Below are positions 19,678 to 26,764 of a stretch of DNA of 64,000 nt, one piece after another. Within the stretch, counting starts at the first letter, position 1, and the number at the start of each line of letters is the position of its first letter. The stretch is from Geothrix sp. (GTDB taxonomy: Bacteria; Acidobacteriota; Holophagae; Holophagales; Holophagaceae), in the NCBI RefSeq assembly GCF_020622065.1, contig NZ_JAHRYQ010000001.1, forward strand, positions 620,001 through 684,000, given 5' to 3'. The notes beneath the pieces are model-generated. The model saw only the letters and a list, made by a program, of their open reading frames with translations, was not told the DNA's origin and made no database searches. The translations under genes were made by a program, and so were the position numbers.

Positions 19678-20687
19678 GTTGAAGCCCCTGAAACCTAAGC
19701 ACAGCAAAGGTTTTGGGGGTTTCCCCTATCCAGCCAAAGATCTCGGACGCCACCCGCGAGTGAAGCCTAAGTGTAGATCTTTCCGGGGTCAGTACACGAC
19801 ATGTACACGCATGTTTTCGAGCCAAACGCGCACTGTTGTTGACTTCATGCCGGATCGCCCCTTAACGCAGTGCCATTCCAAGCCCTGCTGGAGTCCCGCT
19901 GACCACAGAGAGTCCTCGGACCCTCTACCTATTGGTATTTCCGTCAATCCAGCCCCGCCACCTTCACCTTGACCACCGGAGGGGAGGGGTTTTTCTAGAC
20001 TCCGAGAGCGCGTAGGAAAGACCCACGGGTGGTCAACCTAAGAACTGATGGTCATGGGAGCAGCATCAACAGTCTGAGCGGTTGATCTATAGACAGTTAC
20101 TGTCCAATGACGACCAGCCTAACTTGTTAGCCCCATGAGTCCAGTCAGACTCAATGATGTTGTTATTTTCAACATTATTGCCCCCCTTCATCTGCCTGGT
20201 CACGCGCTCCTCATCGAATATCGGCTAGGCTGCCGATCCGAGAAGAGTGCTTACTTTGCCTCTAGTCCGGCTCGGTTGTGGATACCCACCTATCAGGTTA
20301 TTTCGACTTATTAGGATGTAATTACTTCTTTAAAATTGAATTTGGCTGGTGGCACTTGAAAAGTGCGAGGGGAGATCCAGCCCATGAACCTATCTGACCA
20401 AACGAACTATCCAGTCAACCGTGCCCCTCCCGGCTGACCCTCTCATCAAGGGTCGCGCTAAGCGTGGCTGATGAACTCTGGTGGTAATCGAAACTGACGC
20501 CCGATCTCGGAGTGCTAGCCTCCGTGCCTCGTGCGCCCACGCCCTACACCAACAGGGCACTGCACCAAACCCGTGGTCAACGAGGGTAACCACTGGTAGC
20601 AAGTAACTCCCTCACCCCGCGACTGCAACGCAGGACGCCGCCGAAGGCTTGCCTGCAACCCATCTCAACACCTCACAGGAGAACTCC
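19678..20687. other. 1-kb gene-poor left arm of the element
   Basis: No open frame here has a ribosome binding site and credible protein. Visible structures are imperfect tandem TACACG-CATG units at 19793-19813, a perfect 13-bp palindrome GACAGTTACTGTC at 20092-20104, the motif CCTAACTTGTTAG at 20118-20130 that recurs beside attR, and a short hairpin GCACTTGAAAAGTGC at 20352-20366. A 17-codon frame starts at ATG 20384 behind AGGGGAG but is too small to call. An AT-rich stretch at 20295-20345 may hold the promoter of the downstream cistron. Confidence 0.5.
20118..20130. repeat. CCTAACTTGTTAG, left copy (candidate recombinase arm site)
   Basis: 13-bp sequence containing the palindrome CTAAC-TT-GTTAG. 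An identical copy lies at 22926-22938 beside attR. Paired short repeats near both ends suit arm-type binding sites of a tyrosine recombinase or its directionality factor (inference). Confidence 0.45.
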
Positions 20688-21269
20688 ATGCAACACGAAT
20701 ACGCGTACCCCGAATTTACCAATTCCAACGACTCAGACGAGCGTGACCACAACTGCCTGGAACCCGAAGACTCTTACGCTGCGATCTTCTGGGAAACGGT
20801 TCACAAGATGAAGGAGGATGCCGATTGGCTGACGGCTCAGCCTCGTAAGGAGTCAGATCTTCTCTACCGCTACTTCGGGTCCTGTGTCAGCCGGATGAAG
20901 GATCTTCCTGATTACCGCACGGTCATGGACGACTGCCTCGATTACTTGAAGCACCTTGAGGTCCAGGTCGTTGAGCGCATTCCGGTGTTCGGCTTGCCAG
21001 ACTCCGTCATGGAAGCGACCCCAATGGATCTCTTCCTCGACTCTGCTTTTGCCATTCTCAAGGCGAGCAACCCGTGGCTCTGTGAGCAGCCTCGAACTAC
21101 TCCGGAAATTGTTCAGCACCTCTTTGAGGAGGAGTGGGGGATCGAGGAACAGCGTGTAGATCTTCAGTTGACCATCGCCGCCTGCCTCATGGACCTCGGA
21201 TATCGTACCCAGTCGCACTCTGACTCGGAGGTCACCTGGAAGTGGTTTCCCCGGAAGGCGCTGGTGTAA
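20688..21269 (+). CDS. Element-encoded protein of unknown function
   Basis: 193-aa acidic protein starting at ATG 20688 with AGGAG eight bases upstream; a TTG at 20649 is also in frame but poorer. Most of it is predicted helical. The last 45 residues (LTIAACLMDLGYRTQ, ending VTWKWFPRKALV) loosely recall the winged-helix tail at the C-terminus of phage/plasmid replication helicases and primases, but I would not assign that function. It is the first of three genes with abutting or overlapping ends: its TAA is followed at once by the ATG of the 52-aa gene, so coupled translation is likely. Codon use is unlike the core genome. Confidence 0.7.
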   Translation: MQHEYAYPEFTNSNDSDERDHNCLEPEDSYAAIFWETVHKMKEDADWLTAQPRKESDLLYRYFGSCVSRMKDLPDYRTVMDDCLDYLKHLEVQVVERIPVFGLPDSVMEATPMDLFLDSAFAILKASNPWLCEQPRTTPEIVQHLFEEEWGIEEQRVDLQLTIAACLMDLGYRTQSHSDSEVTWKWFPRKALV

Positions 21270-21428
21270 ATGACAACCAGCACTGCGAAAAACACCCCTA
21301 CTCGAAAAGTGCCACCCCCCCTCTTCATTAGGGGCGAAGCCCCGCCCGGTATCTATATAGAGCAAGATACCGTCCACCAGATCCACCGTGACCATCGCCT
21401 CTCCGTTTCCGGGGAGGTGTGGTCATGA
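21270..21428 (+). CDS. Small 52-aa element protein
   Basis: Short frame starting with the ATG directly after the TAA of the previous gene and ending in TGA that overlaps the next ATG (ATGA at 21425-21428). The product begins MTTSTAKNTPTRKVPPPLF and ends with a charged segment containing HQIHRDHRLS. The perfect fit between both neighbours, and not its sequence, argues that it is a real gene. Size and position would suit an excisionase, a DNA-binding accessory factor or a replication cofactor, but no helix-turn-helix is evident. Confidence 0.55.
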   Translation: MTTSTAKNTPTRKVPPPLFIRGEAPPGIYIEQDTVHQIHRDHRLSVSGEVWS

Positions 21429-22084
21429 AAGGATTTGACCGTAGCACCGTCAGCAGCCTCGAAGGGATCGCCTCGTATGGGTGCGTCTTCCTGGAACTGC
21501 AACCCGGCAAGAAGATGCCCACCCGCGCATGGGATGACTTCCTATACCTGCATGACCAGCAAGGGCAGTCCAGGCTCGACCTGGCATTTGCGTGGCTGAA
21601 ACGAGGCAACGGCGTGGGCTACCTATTTCGGAACCGCCTAGCAGCCGTGGACTGTGACAGCCCAGAGACCGTTCAACGGGTCATCCGATTCAACCAAGAG
21701 CGGGGAATCAAATGCCCCATAACATGGACTCCCAGCGGCGGGCGGCACTTCCTATTTGAGTTGCCACAAAGCGTTGACCAGCATCGCCTGAAGCACCATG
21801 TCTGCCACCCGAAAGAGGCGGGCGTCGTCATGCCCTGGGACTTCAAGTTGGGTTCAAGGACCATGCTGGTCGCGCCAGGAACGATCAGGTTCGATGCTGA
21901 CGGGAACGAGATTGGTCGCTACAAAGCCTCACCCTGGATGCAGCCGCCCGTGGTCGACCCGAGGGATCTAGCACCGGGGCTGAGTATCTACCCCGAGTTC
22001 CCCGCAGACCTTCTGGAGCGCCTTCTTCGTGAACTGGGAGCGGTGAGGCTTCCCGTCCTCTGCGGGGAACACCCACTCACTTAG
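21425..22084 (+). CDS. Primase-polymerase (PrimPol/AEP-type) domain protein, probably C-terminally truncated
   Basis: 219-aa protein at ATG 21425 with GGGGAGG upstream. It matches the bifunctional DNA primase/polymerase N-terminal domain: metal-binding acidic motif VDCD at residues 75-78 after GVGYLFRNRLAA, the nucleotide-binding SGGRH at 104-108, and a third acidic position in WDFK (138-141) followed by LVAPGTI. Such domains prime replication of plasmids, phages and integrative elements and are usually fused to or followed by a helicase. Here none follows: the 3' end runs 117 bp into the oppositely oriented integrase gene, and the last 25 or so residues look like antisense read-through. I infer a deletion joined the two genes. 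Confidence 0.78.
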   Translation: MKGFDRSTVSSLEGIASYGCVFLELQPGKKMPTRAWDDFLYLHDQQGQSRLDLAFAWLKRGNGVGYLFRNRLAAVDCDSPETVQRVIRFNQERGIKCPITWTPSGGRHFLFELPQSVDQHRLKHHVCHPKEAGVVMPWDFKLGSRTMLVAPGTIRFDADGNEIGRYKASPWMQPPVVDPRDLAPGLSIYPEFPADLLERLLRELGAVRLPVLCGEHPLT

Positions 22085-22837
22085 CACGGGCTTTGGCATT
22101 CCGTGGATCGCACTCCAGACCCAATCTGGAACGGGGATGACGCGGGCTTCCTTCCCCTTTGCCTTGCCGACCACATAGGTCCTCTGTTCTGGATCGAACC
22201 ACTCCCAGCGCATCCCCAGGACCTCAGCCTCACGGAGCCCCAATCCGAACATGACGCGGATGATGACGGGGATATGGGGGTTGCGGGCTGCCTTATTCAC
22301 AGCCTCTAGGAATTCGTGAACCCGGTTCGCTGGCACGATTGCCCGTGGTTGCTTCTGAACTTTCAACTTCGGCAGATGAAACGGAATCTCCTGGGCGTAC
22401 TTCATCCGGATCCCGAAGTTGAAGATCGCCTTCAGGGTCTTCATGGTGTTGTTGGCATAAGTCGCGGAACACCCCGCCTCCAGCATCCGGGCACGAAGTT
22501 CCATCACCTGTGAGGTCGTTACTTTCGTGACGGGTAATGTGCCGATGACCGGCATCACCCACAGGCGAAGCGCACACTCCGCACTGGAGAGGTATCCACG
22601 GGAGAAGGTCGCCCGGTTGACCCGAAGCCACTCACTGATCAGAGCCGACGCTGCAATGATCCTTGTCGGACGCTTGAGTTGACCGTCAATCAGAGCGCGA
22701 CGCTTCTCCTCCAGCACCTTTCGGGCTGTCGCTAAGTCTGTTGCACGGGTTGAGCCATGAGCCCGCTGTCCATGTGCTTGGATGATGTATTGCCAGTAGC
22801 GCCCTTTCTTGTAGAGCCCTGGATGTGGGGTTGCCAT
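21968..22837 (-). CDS. Tyrosine recombinase/integrase, truncated before the catalytic C-terminus
   Basis: 289-aa phage-type integrase. It has an N-terminal arm-binding region, a SAM-like core-binding domain (about residues 60-160) and the start of the catalytic domain with the first active-site Arg (Arg202 in GLGLREAEVLGMRW) and the beta-hairpin Lys (KAKGKEARVIP). The frame then stops at LGVDTQPRC, before the HxLRH box, the following His/Trp and the nucleophilic Tyr; none of these is found in any frame downstream. Usual length is 350-400 aa. ATG 22837 has GGAGG upstream. The protein cannot catalyse recombination, though DNA binding might remain. Confidence 0.85.
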   Translation of the reverse strand: MATPHPGLYKKGRYWQYIIQAHGQRAHGSTRATDLATARKVLEEKRRALIDGQLKRPTRIIAASALISEWLRVNRATFSRGYLSSAECALRLWVMPVIGTLPVTKVTTSQVMELRARMLEAGCSATYANNTMKTLKAIFNFGIRMKYAQEIPFHLPKLKVQKQPRAIVPANRVHEFLEAVNKAARNPHIPVIIRVMFGLGLREAEVLGMRWEWFDPEQRTYVVGKAKGKEARVIPVPDWVWSAIHGMPKPVLSEWVFPAEDGKPHRSQFTKKALQKVCGELGVDTQPRC

Positions 22838-22840
22838 TGA

Positions 22841-22861
22841 CCGCCTCCGTGAGAGAGGCGG
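22841..22861. promoter_or_regulatory. Hairpin over the integrase ribosome binding site
   Basis: CCGCCTC and GAGGCGG (7-bp perfect arms, 7-nt loop) flank the start of the integrase message. The GGAGG Shine-Dalgarno lies partly in one arm, so folding would hide it and keep integrase translation low. Seen in sequence; the effect is inferred. Confidence 0.4.
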
Positions 22862-22925
22862 GTAGCGATTCGAGAGTTACTTTCCAGGGGGTGTTCGGCA
22901 TGTACCGCGATACCGATGCACGGCT

Positions 22926-22963
22926 CCTAACTTGTTAGTAAAAGGACCGTTATAAATACTAAC
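22926..22963. repeat. CTAAC/GTTAG cluster beside attR (candidate arm sites)
   Basis: Contains CCTAACTTGTTAG (22926-22938), identical to the left-arm copy, and a second inverted pair GTTAGTA (22934-22940) with TACTAAC (22957-22963). Three CTAAC half-sites in 38 bp, ending five bases before attR, suit recombinase or excisionase binding. Confidence 0.45.
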
Positions 22964-22968
22964 GATTC

Positions 22969-23014
22969 CCTCCGAAGCCAAAGGTCGCTGGTTCGACCCC
23001 AGTCGGGTACACCA
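22969..23014 (+). repeat. attR: displaced 3' half of tRNA-Arg
   Basis: Right copy of the 46-bp repeat, ending ACACCA. With the current tRNA 5' half it would give a fully Watson-Crick acceptor stem and TTCGACC as T-loop, so it is probably the original host 3' end pushed downstream by integration. Confidence 0.85.
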
Positions 23015-23017
23015 ATG

Positions 23018-23049
23018 AGCCAAGGGGGGCCAAGCCGTTCCCCTTGGCT
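23018..23049. terminator. Hairpin just past attR, probably the original tRNA terminator
   Basis: AGCCAAGGGG and CCCCTTGGCT form a perfect 10-bp stem with a 12-nt loop, four bases after the displaced CCA. There is no strong U-tract. Its place suggests it ended the tRNA-Arg transcript before the element inserted. Confidence 0.45.
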
Positions 23050-23207
23050 TGCTCCACGCGAAGGGTCCCAGGCTCCCGGGGCCTTCCGATGACCGTTGGC
23101 TTCGGAGGCCAAGGTCCCTTCACCCGGCTACCCTGAGGGCCCATGAGCCCTCTCCATGCCTCTCTCGCCACGCCGGCCGCTCCCGTCCACTGGCTGCCGG
23201 TGGCGGC

Positions 23208-23678
23208 ATGAGGGCTTGGCTGAAGGCCCGGATCTGGGACCCGCTGCTCGGGCTGCTCCGGAAGGGGCTCAGCCCGGAGGCGCTGGCCTGGAGCGTGGCG
23301 GTGGGGTTGGCCCTGGGGATCACGCCCCTGTACGGCACTTCCACGGTGCTCTGCCTGGGGGTGGCCTCCGCCTTCCGGTTGAACCAGCCCGCCATGCAGG
23401 TGGCCAACTACCTGGCCTACCCCCTGCAGCTGGCTCTGCTCATCCCCTTCATCCGCCTGGGTGAGCGGCTCTTCGGGGCGCCGCGCCTGCCGCTTTCCCT
23501 CCCCATCCTAGAGGAGGCACTGAAGGCGGATGCCTGGGGGGCGTTGGGCCTTTTCTGGACCAGCCTCTGGCATGCGGGCGTCGCCTGGTTGCTGGTGGTT
23601 CCCCTGCCGATGGCGGCACTCGCCTGGGGGCTGGGGGGGCTGTTCCGCCAGGCGAAGCGGCCCTTTCGGCAGCCCTGA
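23208..23678 (+). CDS. DUF2062 membrane protein
   Basis: 156-aa inner-membrane protein of the DUF2062 family, function unknown. The family signature is visible as LAWSVAVGLALGITPLYGTSTVLC followed by NQPAMQVANYLAYPLQL (interpreted as two membrane helices with a Pro/Gly-rich turn), then an amphipathic segment and a third hydrophobic region (AGVAWLLVVPLPMAALAWGLG). I start at ATG 23208, since the upstream in-frame stretch is Arg/Pro-rich and lacks a ribosome binding site. Family members often lie beside glycosyltransferase or lipid A genes, which is not the case here. Confidence 0.8.
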   Translation: MRAWLKARIWDPLLGLLRKGLSPEALAWSVAVGLALGITPLYGTSTVLCLGVASAFRLNQPAMQVANYLAYPLQLALLIPFIRLGERLFGAPRLPLSLPILEEALKADAWGALGLFWTSLWHAGVAWLLVVPLPMAALAWGLGGLFRQAKRPFRQP

Positions 23679-23736
23679 AGCCCTCCCGATGGGCCGGAAT
23701 TTCGTGCAGGTTTTGCCGGGATCGCGAGGGGATGGC

Positions 23737-23780
23737 TTGACGGACCTCACTTTGCGATGCACATTAAAGGCATCGAAGTG
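23737..23780 (+). promoter_or_regulatory. padR promoter region with inverted repeat
   Basis: A good -35 TTGACG (23737-23742) is followed by an imperfect inverted repeat, 23748-23780, with inner arms CGATGC/GCATCG and outer arms CACT/AGTG around an AT-rich centre. The -10 is uncertain (CACATT or CATTAA). The repeat is a plausible PadR autoregulatory operator. Confidence 0.4.
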
Positions 23781-23799
23781 CCCTAAACCGGAGGACCCC

Positions 23800-24126
23800 G
23801 TGGACCGTGAACTGCTGAAGGGCAGCACACCCCTGCTGCTGTTGTCGCTGCTCTGCGAGGGGCCCATGTACGGCTACCAGATCATCGAAACGGTCCGCCA
23901 GCGCACGGGGGGCACCTATACGCTGAAGGAAGGCGCCCTGTATCCGGCCCTCCACAAGCTGGAGGCCACCGAGTTCATCGCCTCTTATTGGGAAACCCAG
24001 GAGAACGGCCGCGAGCGGCGCTACTACGCAATCCAGCCCGCCGGCCACGCTTTCCTGACGGCCAAGAAGAAGGAGTGGAACCAGTTCGTGGACATGGTCC
24101 AGGCCTTCGTGGGGCCCAAGGTCTAG
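23800..24126 (+). CDS. PadR-family transcriptional regulator
   Basis: 108-aa winged-helix repressor. The PadR core is complete: GSTPLLLLSLLCEGPMYGYQI (helix-turn-helix start), LKEGALYPALHKLEATEFI (recognition helix), ENGRERRYYAIQPAG (wing) and a short C-terminal dimerisation helix. GTG start at 23800 with GGAGG upstream; the long in-frame extension overlaps the DUF2062 gene and is not credible. The next gene starts 14 bp later and encodes a membrane protein of the kind commonly paired with PadR, so the two probably form an operon that senses and responds to envelope stress or a drug. Confidence 0.9.
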   Translation: MDRELLKGSTPLLLLSLLCEGPMYGYQIIETVRQRTGGTYTLKEGALYPALHKLEATEFIASYWETQENGRERRYYAIQPAGHAFLTAKKKEWNQFVDMVQAFVGPKV

Positions 24127-24140
24127 GTCCAGGAGATCCC

Positions 24141-24899
24141 GTGTCCCGGGCGTTGGAAGCCTATCTCTCCCAAGTGGGTTCGGGCTTCAAGGGCCTGACC
24201 CGGAGGCGTCGGCTCACCCTCTTGCGGGAACTGGAAGCGCATCTCAGGGATGAGGCCGAGGCCCGGGGCATCGACTCCGAAGCGGGCATGTCGGCCATGC
24301 TTTCCGAGAAGGAGCATCCCACCCTGCTGGCCGAAGAACTCTCCGCCGGGGAAGGCCAGGACGCCAACCACCGGGGCAGCACGGCCCTGGCCGCCGGCAT
24401 GATCATCGGCCTCGCCACGGGCGCACACATGTGGTTCGAGGGCTGGCGCTGGTACATCAGCCTGGCGTTCGCCGCGGCCCAGGGCCTGGCCGTGGGTACA
24501 GGCTATTTCTGGGTCCGCCGCCACTGGCTCCGCCTCAATCCCTGGGCGCGCACGGCGGTGGCCGTCCTCATCACCTCCCTGCTGTCCATCCCCCTGGGCT
24601 TCACCACCCACCACGGGTTCAAGCCCACCCGCCTGCTCTACGGCGCCTACACGGGCTTCCTCCTGGAGCGCCACAGCCAGGAGCGACCCTTCTGGCAGAC
24701 CCTCCTGGAACCCGTCCTCTTCACGGCCTTCATGTTCATCCTCGAGGCCGGCTTCCTGGGCCGGGTCCGCTTCCAGTGGTGGAAGGTGCCCCTGGAACTC
24801 AGCTTCAACGCCACCCTGCTGCTCAGCGTCATGGGGGCCCTGAAGCTGAAGCGTCTCCTGGCCGAGCGCTGGGTGCTGACCCCCCAGGAGCAGGGGTAG
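24141..24899 (+). CDS. Membrane protein with HAAS-like N-terminal domain, PadR partner
   Basis: 252-aa protein with a GTG start at 24141 (AGGAG upstream). The first 80 residues are a helical cytosolic domain (YLSQVGSGFKGLTRRRRL... LRELEAHLRDEAEARG) like the HAAS/DUF1700 signalling domain; the rest holds about six membrane helices (ALAAGMIIGLATGAHMW, WARTAVAVLITSLLSIPLGF, LLEPVLFTAFMFILEAGFLG). HAAS proteins are encoded next to PadR regulators and are thought to transmit a membrane signal to them. The role is inferred from this pairing. Confidence 0.72.
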   Translation: MSRALEAYLSQVGSGFKGLTRRRRLTLLRELEAHLRDEAEARGIDSEAGMSAMLSEKEHPTLLAEELSAGEGQDANHRGSTALAAGMIIGLATGAHMWFEGWRWYISLAFAAAQGLAVGTGYFWVRRHWLRLNPWARTAVAVLITSLLSIPLGFTTHHGFKPTRLLYGAYTGFLLERHSQERPFWQTLLEPVLFTAFMFILEAGFLGRVRFQWWKVPLELSFNATLLLSVMGALKLKRLLAERWVLTPQEQG

Positions 24900-24928
24900 G
24901 GAACGGCCTGATCGTCTCTCCGCCCCGG

Positions 24929-24955
24929 GAATCCCCCTTGAGCCACCGGGGATTC
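24929..24955. terminator. Weak hairpin after the padR pair
   Basis: GAATCCCC and GGGGATTC form an 8-bp stem with an 11-nt loop, about 30 bp after the membrane-protein stop. No T-run follows, so this is only a candidate. Confidence 0.3.
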
Positions 24956-25040
24956 GGCGGTAAGCTGTTCGTCTTGCGTGGACAAGCCGCGTGCAGATAC
25001 CCCGCTCATGGGGGCATCCGGTCGGTCCCAGGAGGAAGCG

Positions 25041-25295
25041 ATGAAGGACAAGATTCACCCCGAGCTGCACGAAGTCAAAGTCCACTGTGCCTGTGGCAAT
25101 GAGTTCATGACGCGCTCCACGAAGAAGGAGCTGCGCGTGGAAATCTGCTCGGCCTGCCACCCGTTCTTCACGGGCAAGCAGCGCCTGATGGATACCGAAG
25201 GCCGCGTGGAGAAGTTCAACAAGAAGTACGCGAAGAAGGAAGCCGCGGCCCCTGCCGAGGCCGCGCCCGAAGTCGCGCCGACCACCGAAGCCTAG
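25041..25295 (+). CDS. rpmE: 50S ribosomal protein L31
   Basis: 84-aa ribosomal protein of the large subunit, zinc-containing (C+) form: cysteines 16, 18, 36 and 39 (HCACGNEF and EICSACHPF) form the ribbon, and [22 protein letters not shown] is the family signature. A 17-residue Ala/Pro/Glu tail extends past the usual end. ATG 25041 is preceded by GGAGGAAG. A strong terminator follows directly, so it is likely a single-gene transcript, with prfA read separately. Confidence 0.97.
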   Translation: MKDKIHPELHEVKVHCACGNEFMTRSTKKELRVEICSACHPFFTGKQRLMDTEGRVEKFNKKYAKKEAAAPAEAAPEVAPTTEA

Positions 25296-25308
25296 CTCCG
25301 CTGTTCCA

Positions 25309-25346
25309 AAGAACGGGCCGAGTTCCTCGGCCCGTTCTTCTTTTTT
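25309..25346 (+). terminator. Rho-independent terminator of rpmE
   Basis: GAACGGGCCGAG and CTCGGCCCGTTC form a perfect 12-bp stem with a 3-nt loop, followed by CTTTTTTG. Confidence 0.92.
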
Positions 25347-25402
25347 GTCGACTCCCAATTCCGGCTCCGCCGGGATGTTGGAGATAGCTGAAAAGGTGGA
25401 TC

Positions 25403-26476
25403 ATGCTCGATCAACTTGAAGCCGTCGAAGCCCGCTTCCAGGAAGTGGAGGCGCAGCTCCAGGATTCCGCCGTGGTATCGGATCCCAAGCGCCTCCGGGA
25501 GCTGTCCAAGCTCCGGGCGGAGCTGGAGCCGGTGGTGCTGGCCTTCCAGGCCCAGCGGAACCTGATCAAGCAGCTCGAGGAGGCCGAATCCATCCTGGGT
25601 GACAAGACCATGGACGCCGACCTCCGCGAGATGGCCGAGATGGAGATCCCCGACCTGAAGAAGGCCATCGCCGAGGGCGATGCGGAGATCAAGCGCCTGC
25701 TCATCCCCAAGGATCCGGCCGATGCCAAGAATGTGATCCTCGAAGTCCGCGCCGGGACGGGCGGCGAAGAGGCGGCGCTCTTCGCTGCGGAGATCTTCCG
25801 GATGTACATCCGTTTCGCCGAGCGCCGGGGCTTCAAGGTCTCCGTACTGGACGAAAGCGATGCCGATGCGGGCGGCTTGAAAGATGCCACGGCCGAGATC
25901 CAGGGGGAGGGGGCCTACAGCCTCTTCCGCTTCGAGAGCGGCGTCCACCGCGTGCAGCGGGTACCCAAGACGGAAACCCAAGGCCGCATCCACACCTCCG
26001 CCTGCACCGTGGCCGTCATGCCCGAGGCCGAGGAGGTGGACATCGAGATCCACCAGAAGGACCTTCGCGTCGATACCTTCTGCTCCGGCGGCAAGGGCGG
26101 CCAGAGCGTGAACACCACCTACTCCGCCGTGCGCCTCACCCACCTGCCCACCAACACCGTGGTGCAGTGCCAGGACGAGCGCAGCCAGATCAAGAACATG
26201 GCCAAGGCCATGACCGTGCTGCGCAGCCGGCTGCTCCAGAAAGCCCAGGACGAGGCGGACGCGATCCACTCCGCCATGCGCAAGTCCCAGGTAGGCAGCG
26301 GCGACCGCAGCGAGAAGATCCGCACCTACAACTTCCCCCAGGGCCGCGTCACCGACCATCGCGTGGGTGTCACCGTCCACCAGATCGACAGCTTCATGGG
26401 CGGCATGATCGAACCCATCATCGAGCCCCTGCGGGCCGCGTTCGAGGCGGAGCGATTGCAGGCGTTGGAGGCCTGA
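25403..26476 (+). CDS. prfA: Peptide chain release factor 1
   Basis: 357-aa class I release factor that reads UAA and UAG. It has the N-terminal helical domain, the codon-recognition domain 2, and the catalytic GGQ loop in [23 protein letters not shown] 25403 with AGGTGG upstream. The C-terminal 27 codons (26396-26476) are duplicated at 26612-26691 after a 135-bp palindrome-rich insert. prmC, which methylates the GGQ glutamine and often follows prfA, is not adjacent here. Assignment to RF1 rather than RF2 rests on overall similarity and the absence of the prfB frameshift site. Confidence 0.95.
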   Translation: MLDQLEAVEARFQEVEAQLQDSAVVSDPKRLRELSKLRAELEPVVLAFQAQRNLIKQLEEAESILGDKTMDADLREMAEMEIPDLKKAIAEGDAEIKRLLIPKDPADAKNVILEVRAGTGGEEAALFAAEIFRMYIRFAERRGFKVSVLDESDADAGGLKDATAEIQGEGAYSLFRFESGVHRVQRVPKTETQGRIHTSACTVAVMPEAEEVDIEIHQKDLRVDTFCSGGKGGQSVNTTYSAVRLTHLPTNTVVQCQDERSQIKNMAKAMTVLRSRLLQKAQDEADAIHSAMRKSQVGSGDRSEKIRTYNFPQGRVTDHRVGVTVHQIDSFMGGMIEPIIEPLRAAFEAERLQALEA

Positions 26477-26611
26477 AGCTCCACCGCTGAGCGCTCGCCG
26501 CAAGCGGCTCTGCGCACGCGGTCACTGGCAGCCCGCGATGGGGCGGTCCGCGGGACCGCCCTCCCGTTCGCTGGGCCCTTCGGGCGCTGCGCTCACGGAG
26601 CGGGGCCCCCC
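26477..26611. repeat. 135-bp palindrome-rich insert between duplicated prfA ends
   Basis: Contains a perfect inverted repeat GGGCGGTCC-GCG-GGACCGCCC at 26541-26561 and further GC-rich complementary segments. It carries no gene. It looks like a REP-type element or the remnant of a larger insertion and is flanked by 80-bp copies of the prfA 3' end. Confidence 0.6.
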
Positions 26612-26691
26612 ATGGGCGGCATGATCGAACCCATCATCGAGCCCCTGCGGGCCGCATTCGAGGCGGACGATTGCAGGTCCTGGAGGCCTGA
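26612..26691 (+). pseudogene. Duplicate of the prfA 3' end
   Basis: 80-bp near-copy of 26396-26476: about three substitutions and one deleted G that shifts the frame. It begins at the internal ATGGGCGGC and ends at the matching GGAGGCCTGA. It is too short to be functional. Confidence 0.85.
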
Positions 26692-26710
26692 GTGGCCGAT
26701 TTCCCCAGAT

Positions 26711-26758
26711 CACCTCAAAGAAACGGGGGAGGCATCGCCTCCCCGTTTCTTTGAGGTG
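26711..26758. terminator. Bidirectional terminator between prfA and the convergent lipoprotein gene
   Basis: Two arms of 22-23 bp, CACCTCAAAGAAACGGGG... and its complement, pair with one bulged G and a 3-nt loop. With A-rich and T-rich outer parts it can stop transcription from both sides. Confidence 0.85.
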
Positions 26759-26764
26759 AAGAAG

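Larger units (their letters stand above)
19632..23014. mobile_element. Decayed integrative element at tRNA-Arg
   Basis: A region of about 3.4 kb bounded by 46-bp direct repeats (3 mismatches) of the tRNA-Arg 3' end. GC content and codon use are visibly lower than in flanking genes. Content from left to right: about 1 kb without a convincing gene, a three-gene cistron with a primase-polymerase, and an oppositely oriented tyrosine recombinase next to the right repeat. The recombinase lacks its C-terminal catalytic motifs and overlaps the primase-polymerase 3' end, so an internal deletion has probably fixed the element in place. Confidence 0.85.

Noticed and set aside
19628-19972. Open frame running through the tRNA-Arg into the element
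   Set aside because: It overlaps the tRNA and has no ribosome binding site or credible product.
20384-20437. 17-codon frame with an AGGGGAG upstream in the element left arm
   Set aside because: Too short to support as a gene; it has no translational coupling to a neighbour.
19678-20687. CRISPR array or toxin-antitoxin pair in the element left arm
   Set aside because: There is no regular repeat-spacer pattern and no pair of small open frames with ribosome binding sites.
22969-23014. A second tRNA gene
   Set aside because: Only the 3' half is present; D-arm and 5' acceptor are missing, so it is the attachment remnant.
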